Below are positions 35,790-46,200 of a stretch of DNA of 64,000 nucleotides, piece after piece; the first letter of the stretch is position 1, and the number at the start of each line of letters is the position of its first letter. The stretch lies in NCBI RefSeq assembly GCF_000002235.5, contig NW_022145609.1:26425493-26489492 (forward strand), written 5' to 3'. The notes under the pieces were generated by a model. The model was not told the origin of the DNA, made no database searches, and was given only the letters and a program-made list of their open reading frames with translations. The DNA comes from Strongylocentrotus purpuratus (Eukaryota > Echinodermata > Echinoidea > Camarodonta > Strongylocentrotidae). Both the position numbers and the translations under genes were made by a program.

Positions 35790-35850
35790 GTTCTGCAGAA
35801 GGGGCTTGAACCCATACCTTTGTGGTTCACAGGCTTATCCACTAGACAAA
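35790..35850 (-). repeat. tRNA-like SINE head fragment
   Basis: Read on the minus strand: TCTAGTGGATAAGCC (A-box-like), then GGTTCAAGCCCC (B-box-like) about 35 bases on. No acceptor stem pairing. A retroposon head, not a tRNA gene. Confidence 0.5.
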
Positions 35851-35949
35851 AACAACACCTCTACAACTTACATTGCACTTTCAATGAAACATGAGAAACA
35901 AATGGTAAAAAATGGAGGCAGCAAGATTGAATAGGAGGCTGACTTTGGA

Positions 35950-36440
35950 AGAGCCAGGTTTTTTGAAAGATCATTTATTAAGATAAGCCAAGCACCACCT
36001 CATTAAGACCACCTGTCCATAATGGTCATTATGCATAGTCATTGCATACCAATACCTGGATGACCATAACACACAGGTGCGACCACCACCTGTCTCTAGT
36101 GGTCATTTTTCATACACATTATTGGGTGACCATAATACACAGGTGTATCTCTACAGGCACAGGTGCACGTTGAAACACCACCCTGCACGCCCTCAACAGC
36201 AAACACTAAAGCGCGCTGCCACAAGGCTGTCAATCCTCATCGAAAATTTCTCAAAAGCCGTTCATTTTTTCTCAGGTCATTCACCGATCAGGCTCAATCG
36301 GGTCATTAATTTGACAACCCGCGGCACATTGTGTGATGTGTGCCAGTGCAAAGTCATAGGCTGCCATGACTAACTGATTTCACCCCCAGCACCAGAGGCT
36401 TGGAATACTGCAGTATCAGCCTGCCCAAATGTCTGACCAA
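35950..36440. other. low-repeat island with repeated CACCTG / TGGTCAT words
   Basis: Several CACCTG E-boxes and the words GACCACC, TGGTCAT and ACACAGGTG(C/T) recur in 36000-36160. A balanced, CpG-bearing block runs to 36370. The 98-codon plus frame at 36077 lacks splice sites. Regulatory function is inference. Confidence 0.3.
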
Positions 36441-36698
36441 GGACACGCCTTAATGAGTCGATTAGGTCAACCAACACTGCCGTACTGGCCCATATTCCTA
36501 CGTTCCCATTAGGAATTTTCTTTTTTGTTCTTGCCCATTTTTAAAGGAGAGAAATTCTTCTTGTATGAAATGGTATTCTTCTTAGCTGCCCATCCTCATT
36601 TGTGCTGTCTTGTTTTGCTTTGCCAGGTCAATATCAACAATCAAGATCTCCCTTAGTGGACGTCTCTTTCAGTTGATTTTTTCTCCCTCTTCTCTCCA

Positions 36699-36701
<3 letters not shown>

Positions 36702-36734
<33 letters not shown>
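36702..36734. repeat. (TC)n microsatellite
   Basis: Uninterrupted CT dinucleotides over about 33 bases. Confidence 0.9.
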
Positions 36735-36738
<4 letters not shown>

Positions 36739-36839
36739 CTTGTTAATTGCAATAAAACCTTTAATCTTTAATACTTCAAAAAGGATTCCTTTAAATGGAC
36801 AAAAAATTGTTAAAATGTACACCAAAAAAGGTTCAAACT

Positions 36840-38430
36840 AAGCCATTCTCCTCATTTCAAAATTTACAAAAAGTAATTTACAACATCACTGCAGCACACC
36901 CACACACATATATGTGAAGGCTTCATGGACTTACGCTTGTGAGTGATTGTGGACTGATACAGACTAAAATAATTATGCCTCATGACTGGAAGCACAAGTA
37001 AATGACTACAAAATAAGCCCTTACAGTGCAAGTTTTTCTGCACTTTATGAACTACTCCGAGTCAGACTGAACCCAGACAACGTCCCGACTTGGGCTCGGC
37101 CTATAAGCCCCTCCCCTCTTAATTTCTTACTCAGATACATACTGTAAGTATGAAAGGGTTTATTTGCAAGTTTATATAGCTATTTTTATAGAGGTTGGGT
37201 TTCCTGGGGCATGTTATTTCTACAGTATCCATGCAAACACAACAGAATTTGGTTGTATTCAAGACTACCAGGTACCAGGTAGAGTTAGATGTAGTGGCAT
37301 TAACATCATCACTTGCACTACTGTATGTTCTAATAAAGCATGAAGTCAATGTCCCAGGTCAGTTTTATTAACTAATTTCATTTATTTATTATCAAAACCT
37401 TCAAGTTACAATGAATTTCAGCACAACATTTGGTAAATGGAGCAAATAAATAGCAAGAGCAAGTCAAGGTCGGCCCTGTTCAATCACTAAGAGTAAACAT
37501 TGAATCATAAAGAAGTATTTTTGTTTTGCAATGTTTGCACTAATGATGAAATGATTCTGTTATTATGAAAAATAAGTCATAAGTTTATAACTCAATTAAA
37601 ACTATGTACAATGTAAACAATCTGACTGGAATATTTTAAAGTATATTATATAATTTTTACAATAGATGCATCAATAGAACAACATCTGTTCTGAATATTT
37701 GTCTAAAGCTTTTTCATGATGAACATTTTCTCATTTCATTAGACAGAGCATTCCAAAGACAATAATATTGCATCAGAAATTCAGAATATAATTCCTATGT
37801 TTGTTCTTAATTTTTTTTTTAGATTGATATGATTTTCATTGGTTCTTGTTTCATATTTGCATGTTGTACAAACGTAAAATAATCTATACAAATGATGAGG
37901 AAGTTTAGTAATTAGATAAAGAATGCAACCATAAGATAATATTGTTTGAATCCTCTGTTAAAAGACTGCAATCTTTCTCCAGTTAAATTCGAACAACATA
38001 ATATCTGTCAACATTTTTAAAAATATATAAAACAGTCCCATCTTTTTCCATAGAGCTACTGTAGTTTTTCCTTTTTTGTCCCTTCTTCTTCTCACTGTAT
38101 ATGATCCATCTTTCTTTGACAACAGTTGGCAAAAACTAGACCTGAAAAAGGCTAAAAATCAGTCTACTAAAAACTACCTTTGAGGATATGTTTTAGCATA
38201 AACTTAGTTATAAAGACACACATGTGTGGCAGTTAACAAAACTAAACAGTAGATTTCTAATTTAGTCTAGAATCTAGATTTTCAAAGTATTTTTTCCAAC
38301 ATGAACATCGTCATCGCGTCGGTGATTTTTGGCATTTCAATTTGCTAGTTGATCTTGATTGAATTTTTGAGAGTTTTTTAACAGTGGTGTTTGATCATTT
38401 TGAGAATCAACAGATGGTCTTGACATTGTT
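36840..38430. other. AT-rich non-coding stretch
   Basis: No gene or defined element was seen. Confidence 0.4.
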
Positions 38431-38439
38431 TATTTACAC

Positions 38440-38640
38440 AAAAACTATACTAGATAATGCTCTTATGAGTGGTCGGTGGTGGAGAATGCGGGACCGTCCG
38501 GCAGGGCGTCTGTACCGAGAGAGAGGCGTGGAGCGGCCGCGCCGTTGCACATCCCGCAGCTGTTCCCAAGTAATGATAACTAAAGCACACGGAAAAGTAT
38601 ACGTGCGGGACCACAACATCGTGGGCTCGATAGTTTGAGC
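38440..38640. other. CpG-rich island
   Basis: Short CpG-dense block (GGGACCGTCC, GCGGCCGCGCCG) in AT-rich DNA. Frames are open on both strands (plus 38384-38638, minus 38434-38698), as expected from GC content, so none is called. It lies near the splice-site pair at 38818-38843 and could belong to a promoter region. Confidence 0.3.
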
Positions 38641-38817
38641 ATTTTTTTTTCAACCACAGTTTCGCCTTTCGGGCACAATCTTTGAAGAACACTACCATTC
38701 AGTCATACCATTTATACTACGAAACATTTTCAGTAACTCTTTTATGCAAATAGACAAACTAGACTCTATAGAATTAAGAAAACTAGGGTCTATATAATAA
38801 ATTGGCGGTAGACTTAC

Positions 38818-38843
38818 CCGCTGCTGAACGTCACCAGTCGATC
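38818..38843 (-). CDS. possible 26-base micro-exon or end of a first exon
   Basis: On the minus strand the acceptor TTATCTTCTCAG and the donor CAGCGG|GTAAGT are both near consensus and only 26 bases apart; the sequence between reads DRLVTFSS in one open frame. Alternatively the acceptor is chance and the donor ends a longer untranslated first exon reaching back to about 38950. It could begin the transcript that includes the 20848 and 10083 exon candidates. Coding status is uncertain. Confidence 0.25.
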
Positions 38844-38963
38844 CTGAGAAGATAAGTCAGATTACGTAACTCGACTTGTCGGTGATGCATATTGCAGTGC
38901 GCGGAACTGTTCTTGAAGGATTGGGGGCTCTATCGGGGCTTGGGATTGCATGTTCTTCAACCA

Positions 38964-39268
38964 GGGGGAGGGGGGGGGGGGGTACTCACATACTAAGACA
39001 TACGGGAGTGGGCCGCTCTAAATGGTTCCCTTTTTTATAAAAAATCCCAAACAATGCATTTTAACAAAAATATCCCTAAACATGGCGGTTTTTCAAAATT
39101 TCCACAATTTTTCGAGTCTTTGCATGGCACCCGAAAATTGTGAATAATGGGCTAATTTCCTTAGAGAGAAATCCCCCCCCCCTCCCCAATGACCCTTAAA
39201 AATGGGTAGGGGTTTTGAGGCTTAGGCAGCACACCCCCGTCCAAATCAAATCTGAGTATTCCCCCAGG
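38964..39268 (+). mobile_element. poly-G/C-ended inverted-repeat element, copy 2
   Basis: Starts with a G run then GTACTCACATACTAAGACAT and ends ATCTGAGTATTCCCCC. The interior GACATACGGGAGTGGGCCGC matches the minus strand of 9409-9735 (ACATACAGGGGCGTGCCACTC), so the two are inverted copies. Non-coding. Confidence 0.68.
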
Positions 39269-39279
39269 GGTTCTTCACT

Positions 39280-40840
39280 TAATTTTTAAATGGGAGCTTC
39301 AAAAAATATACAGATTTTTTAAAAATTTTTTTATAGATTCAGATACCGCCCACAAAATGACTTTTTGGTACCCTCCTCTCTTCAAATTGTTTTGAATCGA
39401 TCATACGTTAAATTTGTATCATATGAGTTGCATCAAATGAAAGATCTAAGCTTTAGAAATATGTGTTATTTATTAATTATAATTGTGATTAAGTTATGAT
39501 AAAACATCAATAATTCTCGATTTCGTTTTTTTCTGGGATGCACTGTATAAAACGATTAAAACATACATATTAGAATTCGCCAAGGTTATCCCAACTTCCA
39601 GACTTCACTTCATGACCGGGGTCATGCAGGTCAGAACAGAATATGGTTGAACGACGGTTGGGGCATAATTAATGTACAAGTCAATTCACAGAATTAAAGC
39701 TAGCCCCCCCCCCACACCACACACACACACATGCACACACATTCTTGCCCAAAAGAATCCACGATCCGCGATGGCTATATAACAAGCCTCCCAACCTAGC
39801 TCGATACTGATCACTCGATATATCGATCACTCGATACTCAGCTACTCTAGAGGAAAGCAGAAAAATCTGAGAAATTGATTGGTGAAAGTTTTAATGATGG
39901 GGCAGTGATACCAGTTGGTTTTACTCAGTGAGAATGCATTTGGGACCTGTTCTGTACAATATGGGCCTATGAAAAGCCAAAAGCATTCAGACAATAAATA
40001 GAAAACATTGCACCATGATAACTCCCATATGTCTTACCGGTAAATTAGCACTCTTATGTCTTTTGAATATCAAAATATTAAAATAATATCAACATTGTAA
40101 TATCTTTGAAATATAATGAGCTATAAGAAAACAAAAAATGGCTCACACAAAACACATACCATGGAAGTATGGATCACAATTTTATTCTCATCAGTTATTT
40201 ACCAATCATTGTTTGTACAATAAATAAATTGAATACCATATAGTCTTGTATTTATATACACACGAAGAAGTTGACATTTGCTCTGCATGTAAACTCATCA
40301 ACCTAAATCTTGTGACAACATATGGGGCCTCTTTCTTCACACCCAAGTAGATGAAATTTCTGCAGAATGACTTAATAATGATCATGATATCAAAATTTGG
40401 TCATGAACAAAGGGATTGAATCACATTTTCAAATTTGAATAGTACAGATGTAGGTCTTAACAGATCACACAAGTTTTGGAATATTATTATTAATAATGAG
40501 GACTGAATATGCCAAGTAAAAAAAGTAAAGAGTTTCTCGTCCTGACTTCTTTTTAAAGGAGAAGGCAGCGCTTTACTAATTAGAGCAATTATTTTACTAA
40601 AATTCTTCTATTTTCAGTGATTTTCTTGAAAACCTGGGGCTAGAACCCAAACCTACTAATATTCAAATTACACTCAATAATGCATGAGGGTCCAGACCAA
40701 AAGAGACATATCAAATCCTATAAGACAGCAAACTGCATCCTAATGTGATAAAACCAACTGACATAAAATTAAAGAAACTTTAAAATGTCTTGATTTACAA
40801 GGGAATTTAGTCATATGATTATATTAACAGAGCATTTCAT
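39280..40840. other. AT-rich non-coding stretch
   Basis: No gene. Clustered ATCGATCAC / CTCGATA words at 39790-39850 form a small low-complexity patch. Confidence 0.4.
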
Positions 40841-40847
40841 AAATATC

Positions 40848-40930
40848 TCATAATAATAATAATAGTGGGTTCTTGTATAGCGCTCATGTCTGTCCGACTT
40901 GACACTCCTGGCGCTCCCGATTATTACCCT
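40848..40930 (-). repeat. SINE/LINE 3' tail with AAT repeats
   Basis: TAATAATAATAATAG adjoining GGTTCTTGTATAGCGCTCAT, the same tail motif seen at 47941-48010 and 55660-55740. A truncated retroposon. Confidence 0.55.
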
Positions 40931-41318
40931 CATGTAAATAATTAAATTAAATCTTTCAAAAAAAATTGATTGCATGTAATTGCATTTCACAAAAAAAAGA
41001 TATTGGTTGTCTATTAAGTGCCCAGGGACCTTTCTACCCATTGACATTTAATGGAAACCACATAGGTTCCATTCATTTACAAATTACATACATGTATATG
41101 TTTATCAATACACTATCAATACACAAGCTACTTCTTCAGCACACGTACATAATTTGCAGATTCTAATTGCATTTCATAAGATATTACCCTCTATCCTACT
41201 ACACCTATTGCATAGAGCATGATTATACACATAAAAAACAAGAATACAAATAAACTGATTTGTCTGCACCAAGTTTAGAATAATGACAGATTATCACAAA
41301 ACACATATTAATACACTA

Positions 41319-41511
41319 CAGTGGAACCTAAGTTTTATAACGACGTCCTTGGGACCATGGAAACTACCGTTATATCAGGAATCTTGTTACATAAGGGTAA
41401 AAAAACAAGAGTATGAAAAGCTTGGACCAGCAAAATCACCTTTTTATAACAGATACCTTGTTATAACAGATACCTTGTTATATCAGAGCGCTTTATAATG
41501 AGGTTTCACTG
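41319..41511. mobile_element. pogo/Tigger-type MITE
   Basis: Ends CAGTGGAACCTAAGTTTTAT and inverted CAGTGAAACCTCATTATAAAG, with TA on both sides. CAGTGGAACCTC-type ends with a TA target are typical of pogo/Tigger elements of the Tc1/mariner group. Inside, TTATAACAGATACCTTG is duplicated in tandem. 193 bp. Confidence 0.82.
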
Positions 41512-41869
41512 TATAATATTAGTCTGCAAGCACAGACCTTAATTTGACACTTTATCAAAAAAATCATTGTGCCTTGAGAGAAGCCTAGCCCAGCTACCTA
41601 CTGGTTGTGTCCTGTGTCAGGAGCAGCTACAGTGCATGGCCTATGGTAGTCTTTTAGTGCAGACTCACTTTTACGACTGATCAGGGTTTGTGCTTGCAGA
41701 CTAGTATAATATTGCTATCTACGTATATACACGTACAGTATATCCTCACTTTCAGGTTACTATACTAGAAGAAATCATGAAGAAGAAAAAGTGAGACTGC
41801 CCATAGAGTGAGAGTACGAAGAGACAGGACAAATGCGGCTGCGTCGCCTATATGCCTCCGCCCTAAATT

Positions 41870-41995
41870 CAGTATAGGACATGGATGGAATTATTATAGC
41901 AATAACGAGAAAGCGGGACGGACAGACGGACATACGAACGGACAACCCAAAACATAATGCCTCTGTTACCACATTTGGTGGGCGCAGGCATAATT
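41870..41995 (+). repeat. dispersed 'GAGAAAGCGGGAC' repeat, copy 3
   Basis: CAATAACGAGAAAGCGGGAC, GACAACCCAAAACATAATGC and a terminal GGGCGCAGGCATAAT that is roughly inverted relative to CTATATGCCTCCGCCC at 41848. The class is unknown. Confidence 0.55.
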
Positions 41996-42119
41996 AGTAA
42001 ACAATGCTGACTTTATCCCAGTATTCAAACCACTTTCATTAATTAACAGCATTATGACCTGCATCTACCACATCCTGGTGTATATATGCTTTATCATAAT
42101 TTCAAACAGGACACAATTT

Positions 42120-42860
42120 TTAATTTGATAATGCTCTTTTGAAACTGCATTACGAAATCAAATCACTTTCAATGATTGATATCAAATCATTCAAACAGCA
42201 AACCGGTAATTGGTTCACAATCTGATATCTAATGCTTATATTTACTCCAAAGTCAGATTTGAACAGTAAATAATGCCATTACAGTGTATGTGTAATATTG
42301 TGACTAATACAGCTATGTTGAAAAACCTTGAATTAAAAATACTCAAACAATATCCAAACAGCATTGTCATCATTGGTTCACAAAAAATCTTCTTTTTTTT
42401 AAAATCACCACAGAGCACAGTAAAACAATGTCAGTATGCAGAGAATTTGCAACTTGATAAAGATATGATAAAAATTGCATACCGTATATCAAAATCACTT
42501 TAAAAAAAAAAAAATTCAAACAGCATGGTGATTATTGATTCACAACATTTTCTTCAACCAAAAGAAAGAAGGACACAGTAAAATGATGTCAGTATGGAAG
42601 GAATTTGCAATTTGCAACAATATTCACATCGCTCACACAGAATATTACTATTCATTTTACAACTAAAAATCTCAAGGTTCTCTCTCGTCCAAAGTCGGAA
42701 TTTACCAGAAAAATAATCCTAGTGCAGCGAGAGATATTGCTTTATAGAAACTGCTCAATTTAAAATCACCTTCAACAATATTCATGTGATTAAAACAGCA
42801 TACTAATTACTCGTAGTAGTTCACAATGAATCATTTTTCTCAATATTTTTATGACCCCCA
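42120..42860. repeat. degenerate tandem repeat beyond the coiled-coil gene
   Basis: About four diverged copies of a ~150-200-base unit with ordered landmarks: AAATCACTTT / AAATCACC, (T)CAAACAGCA, GGTTCACAA / GATTCACAA, CAGTAAAA(C/T)(A/G)ATGTCAGTATG, GAATTTGCAA. Lies just downstream of the coiled-coil gene's stop codon (minus sense) and may be part of its 3' untranslated region. Confidence 0.6.
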
Positions 42861-42945
42861 AGTCTGAATTGACAGCATTTATGTAACAGTTGGATATTTC
42901 ATATCAAACTAAGCAGCTACATTATGCCTTCCTACTCCTGATAAA

Positions 42946-43275
42946 GTCTCTCTTGCAAACTCAGCTCGGCAGAGTCAAGGTTCAAAGTTCAAAGTTCAAA
43001 TCCACATCCGAATGTCTCTCTCACATGAAATCAAGGTCAAGGTTTCCAGAGTCCAGTGAGATGGTGCTTCCAAACTCTTTGCCCTTGTGACTCACATCTA
43101 GGTCAGACAGGTCTCTCTTGCAAACTTAGCACGGCAGAGTCAAGGTTCAAAGTTCAAAGTTCAAATCCACATCTGAATGTCTCTCTCACATGAAATCAAG
43201 GTCAAGGTTTCCAGAGTCCAGTGAGATGGTGCTTCCAAACTCTTCACCCTTGTGACTCACATCTAGGTCAGACAG
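42946..43275 (-). repeat. 165-bp tandem duplication of the last coding exon's end
   Basis: Two adjacent 165-base units, 42946-43110 and 43111-43275, differ at about five positions. The upstream unit (minus sense) contains the last 28 codons or so of the coiled-coil gene, the stop codon and the start of the 3' flank, including the ACTTTGAACTTTGAACCTTG run. The downstream unit repeats all of it after the stop. The array is recent. No acceptor precedes the extra copy, so it is probably untranslated. Confidence 0.9.
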
Positions 43276-43292
43276 GTAAAGGCTGAGGTCAT
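43186..43292 (-). CDS. coiled-coil gene last exon
   Basis: 107 bases; acceptor CCGTACAG; reads DLSLYLSDLDVSHKGEEF, then SGNLDLDFM and TGA. The part from LSDLDV onward is duplicated in tandem just past the stop. Confidence 0.88.
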
Positions 43293-46200
43293 CTGTACGG
43301 TGCAGGAAAAGAGAAAGAAAAGATAATGTATTATCTTGGAAGAATGCTGGGTTTTCAACTGCTTCACTAAATAACAAGTCAATTTTTCAGACATATATAT
43401 GGAGAACTTAAAAAGCTAATTGCATCAGCAAATGAGCAAACGCTACAAATTACAGGCACGTAAAAAATAATAGTCACATCTCATATTCTATGCTAAAAAG
43501 AAGACAGATGGTTTTGATAAACTAATATATAACACACACAAAGCGCTACTAAACTGGTAAACATTCATCTATACCCCGGATCACAAGAACATTTTTAAAA
43601 TATTTTTTTAAATGTCAGTGTTATAAAATTCTTTGTCTTATGAGAGGTATTTGGTGAATTTCAATGACTAGTCCAGGACAATTACCCCATTTAAAATTAT
43701 TACCAATTAATAAAGTGTCCCTTAGACAATTTAGGGAGGAGATACTATACGGACTAGTTATTCGTCCAAGTAGTAACAATTTGTGAAGTTCAGAAAGATT
43801 TAATCTGGATATACTACGACTCAGTAGCTCTTAATTACAACCCTCACCTTGGAAATCATCGACATCCTCATCGTCTTCATCATCATCATCAACCACCAAC
43901 TGGTTTCCTCCTCCACCCTGCATGCTCCGTCTCCTCTTCTCCTCATCATCCTCCTCCTCCTCCCCATGACTGATGCTGAGAGGCAGAGAGATCTCAGAGC
44001 TGCTCAGGTCATCGATGCTCGTGCTACTTCCGTCGCTGTTCCCTATTTTGGTCCCTATTTTGGCCCCCCTTGTCATCTTCTTCTTTCTGTCCTGGTAATG
44101 ATGATGTCCCGATCGTTGCCATGGCGACGATGCAGCTATCGGCCCCTTGGATGAGGACACAGAGGAAGGATAGGACCTGTGTCGTCTGCTACCTAAAAAA
44201 ATCAAAAGCAATGTGTAGATATTAGTACTTTGTATTCATTCCATTTATACTAGAAACTAGCAGGACCCGTGGAAAATCCACGGGATTCTAGGGGAGGGGG
44301 CCAAATAGATAGATAGATAGAGGCCTATGTGCTATCCAAAAAAAATTAAGATTATCTTTATATAGAGAATTTTTATAATATATGCTGTTTGACCATGAAT
44401 GGCGCATCGTAAAACAAACTATGTCAGATAGGATCTCGATAATTACGATTTATTTGCATTATTATTGTTGTGATTTCAATGTAGTTTCATGAAAAGACTA
44501 CATAATTATGCAGAGGCTTGGATTATGATTATGTTGGCATTGTTCACAAAATGTGTATAATTATTTTCAAAGTAAAGATTTTACGCGAAAAATCTGACGG
44601 TTTGTGCACAAATTTACTCGACTGTGTGTGGGACTGTGAGCGTAGAATCCAGTGAAAGATTTTTTTTTTTCGGGGACTCGATCTATATCAAATATTGGGA
44701 AAATGTTTGGGGGCTACTTTTTTTTATATTTCGGGGGCTCATTTTTCTTGGGCTAATTTTTCATTAATTCATTTAAAGATGCAGTTTGTTTAGTTTAGTA
44801 GCGTAGTGTTACGTAAAAAAAGGCGTACTTTCTGCGTCAAGTTTCTACGCCGAAAGTACGTGAATTTTGTTAAACATATTAAATTGTTTGCGTCTATCTT
44901 GCGTACTTTTTTGCGTCCCTCAGGGTATAGTAACGTAGGCCAGCGTACTCTCAGCTCAGCGTAGTTGGTACGCAACTCTACTATGGACCCCACGCCAATT
45001 AGTGATCGACCTGCCAGTGTCACAAATAAGGCATTAAAAATATGCTCATCTGACCGTAATTAAAACGCTAAAACCCCTGAGCTTTCGGGGGTTTAGCCCT
45101 TTGTACCCGTGGACACCACGCCTGCACTCAAATCGCTTTGAGTTACCTGACCCCCCCCCCCCCCCCATACTTTAAAAATTGATTTGATGCAAGAACTGTA
45201 TCATACTAAAAGTATTATCATGTTTTTAAACGACCATGACGACCGTCTGATTTTCTTGTGAAAAATGATTATCGAAATTCAGTATACAACTATACATGGC
45301 CAGAATAATCACAATCTAAGCCCAGGTTTCATACATCTATTCACGAAACTATATTGAAATCGGAGCAATAATAGCAATTTCAAAGTGTTGTTTAGACTCT
45401 CCTCACACCCACGGACAGACCTGGCTACTCCATGCTCACACACTCAGCTCCGACAGCTAGCACCGCCGACAGCGGCGCTCAGCTGCCGTGGCAATACACT
45501 GTGGACTCAAGGCAGTTTGCAACTGAACTGTCACGTGAAGGCGTACTATCACAGATCTATTTGCGCTATTCTTGATGTGATTTCGATGTAGTTTTCATGA
45601 AAAGACCAATAAAACAGAAGCTTGGACTATGATTATGTTGGCATAGATCACAGAATTTGTATAATTATTTTCAGAGTAAAGATTTTACGTGAAAAGAGGT
45701 CCATGGTTTGCGCCAGTTGTCGCAATCGCCTCGATCGAATCGACTGTGGTGTGTGCATGTGTGTGACCTGAGAGCGTGTAATACACGTACACTGTGGGCG
45801 CCTGGCCTACAAAGCATATCCTATAGAAAGACGCATAGCACGGGTAAGCTCAACCCGTTGAGGATACATATTGGCTACATCCCCTCACCCGGGTGAGTCG
45901 TCTGTTGATGTGTATTTCTCTTACATGCTACAAAGCGAACCCTATAGCAAGAGGTCTTACTCGGGATACGCCGCAGCTTTTTCAATGAGACTTGCTACAC
46001 CCGTTGACGCGAGTGGATTCTCGTCCATCGTGTGTCTCTTCGTCTCTCTTTGATAATTAGACAGAGGGCGGGTGCACGCCTTGCCGACTCGCTCTCGCGG
46101 GTTCGTCGCCTCCTCGCAATCCACGACGCCCGCCGTGCTCTCGTCCGCCCGTCCTCCCCGGCACCCCGAAACCGCGTTTAACGGCATGGACGTCGATCGC

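Noticed and set aside
38384-38698. Frames on both strands in the CpG island
   Set aside because: Both strands are open at once and neither has a recognised product; kept only as a possible promoter region.
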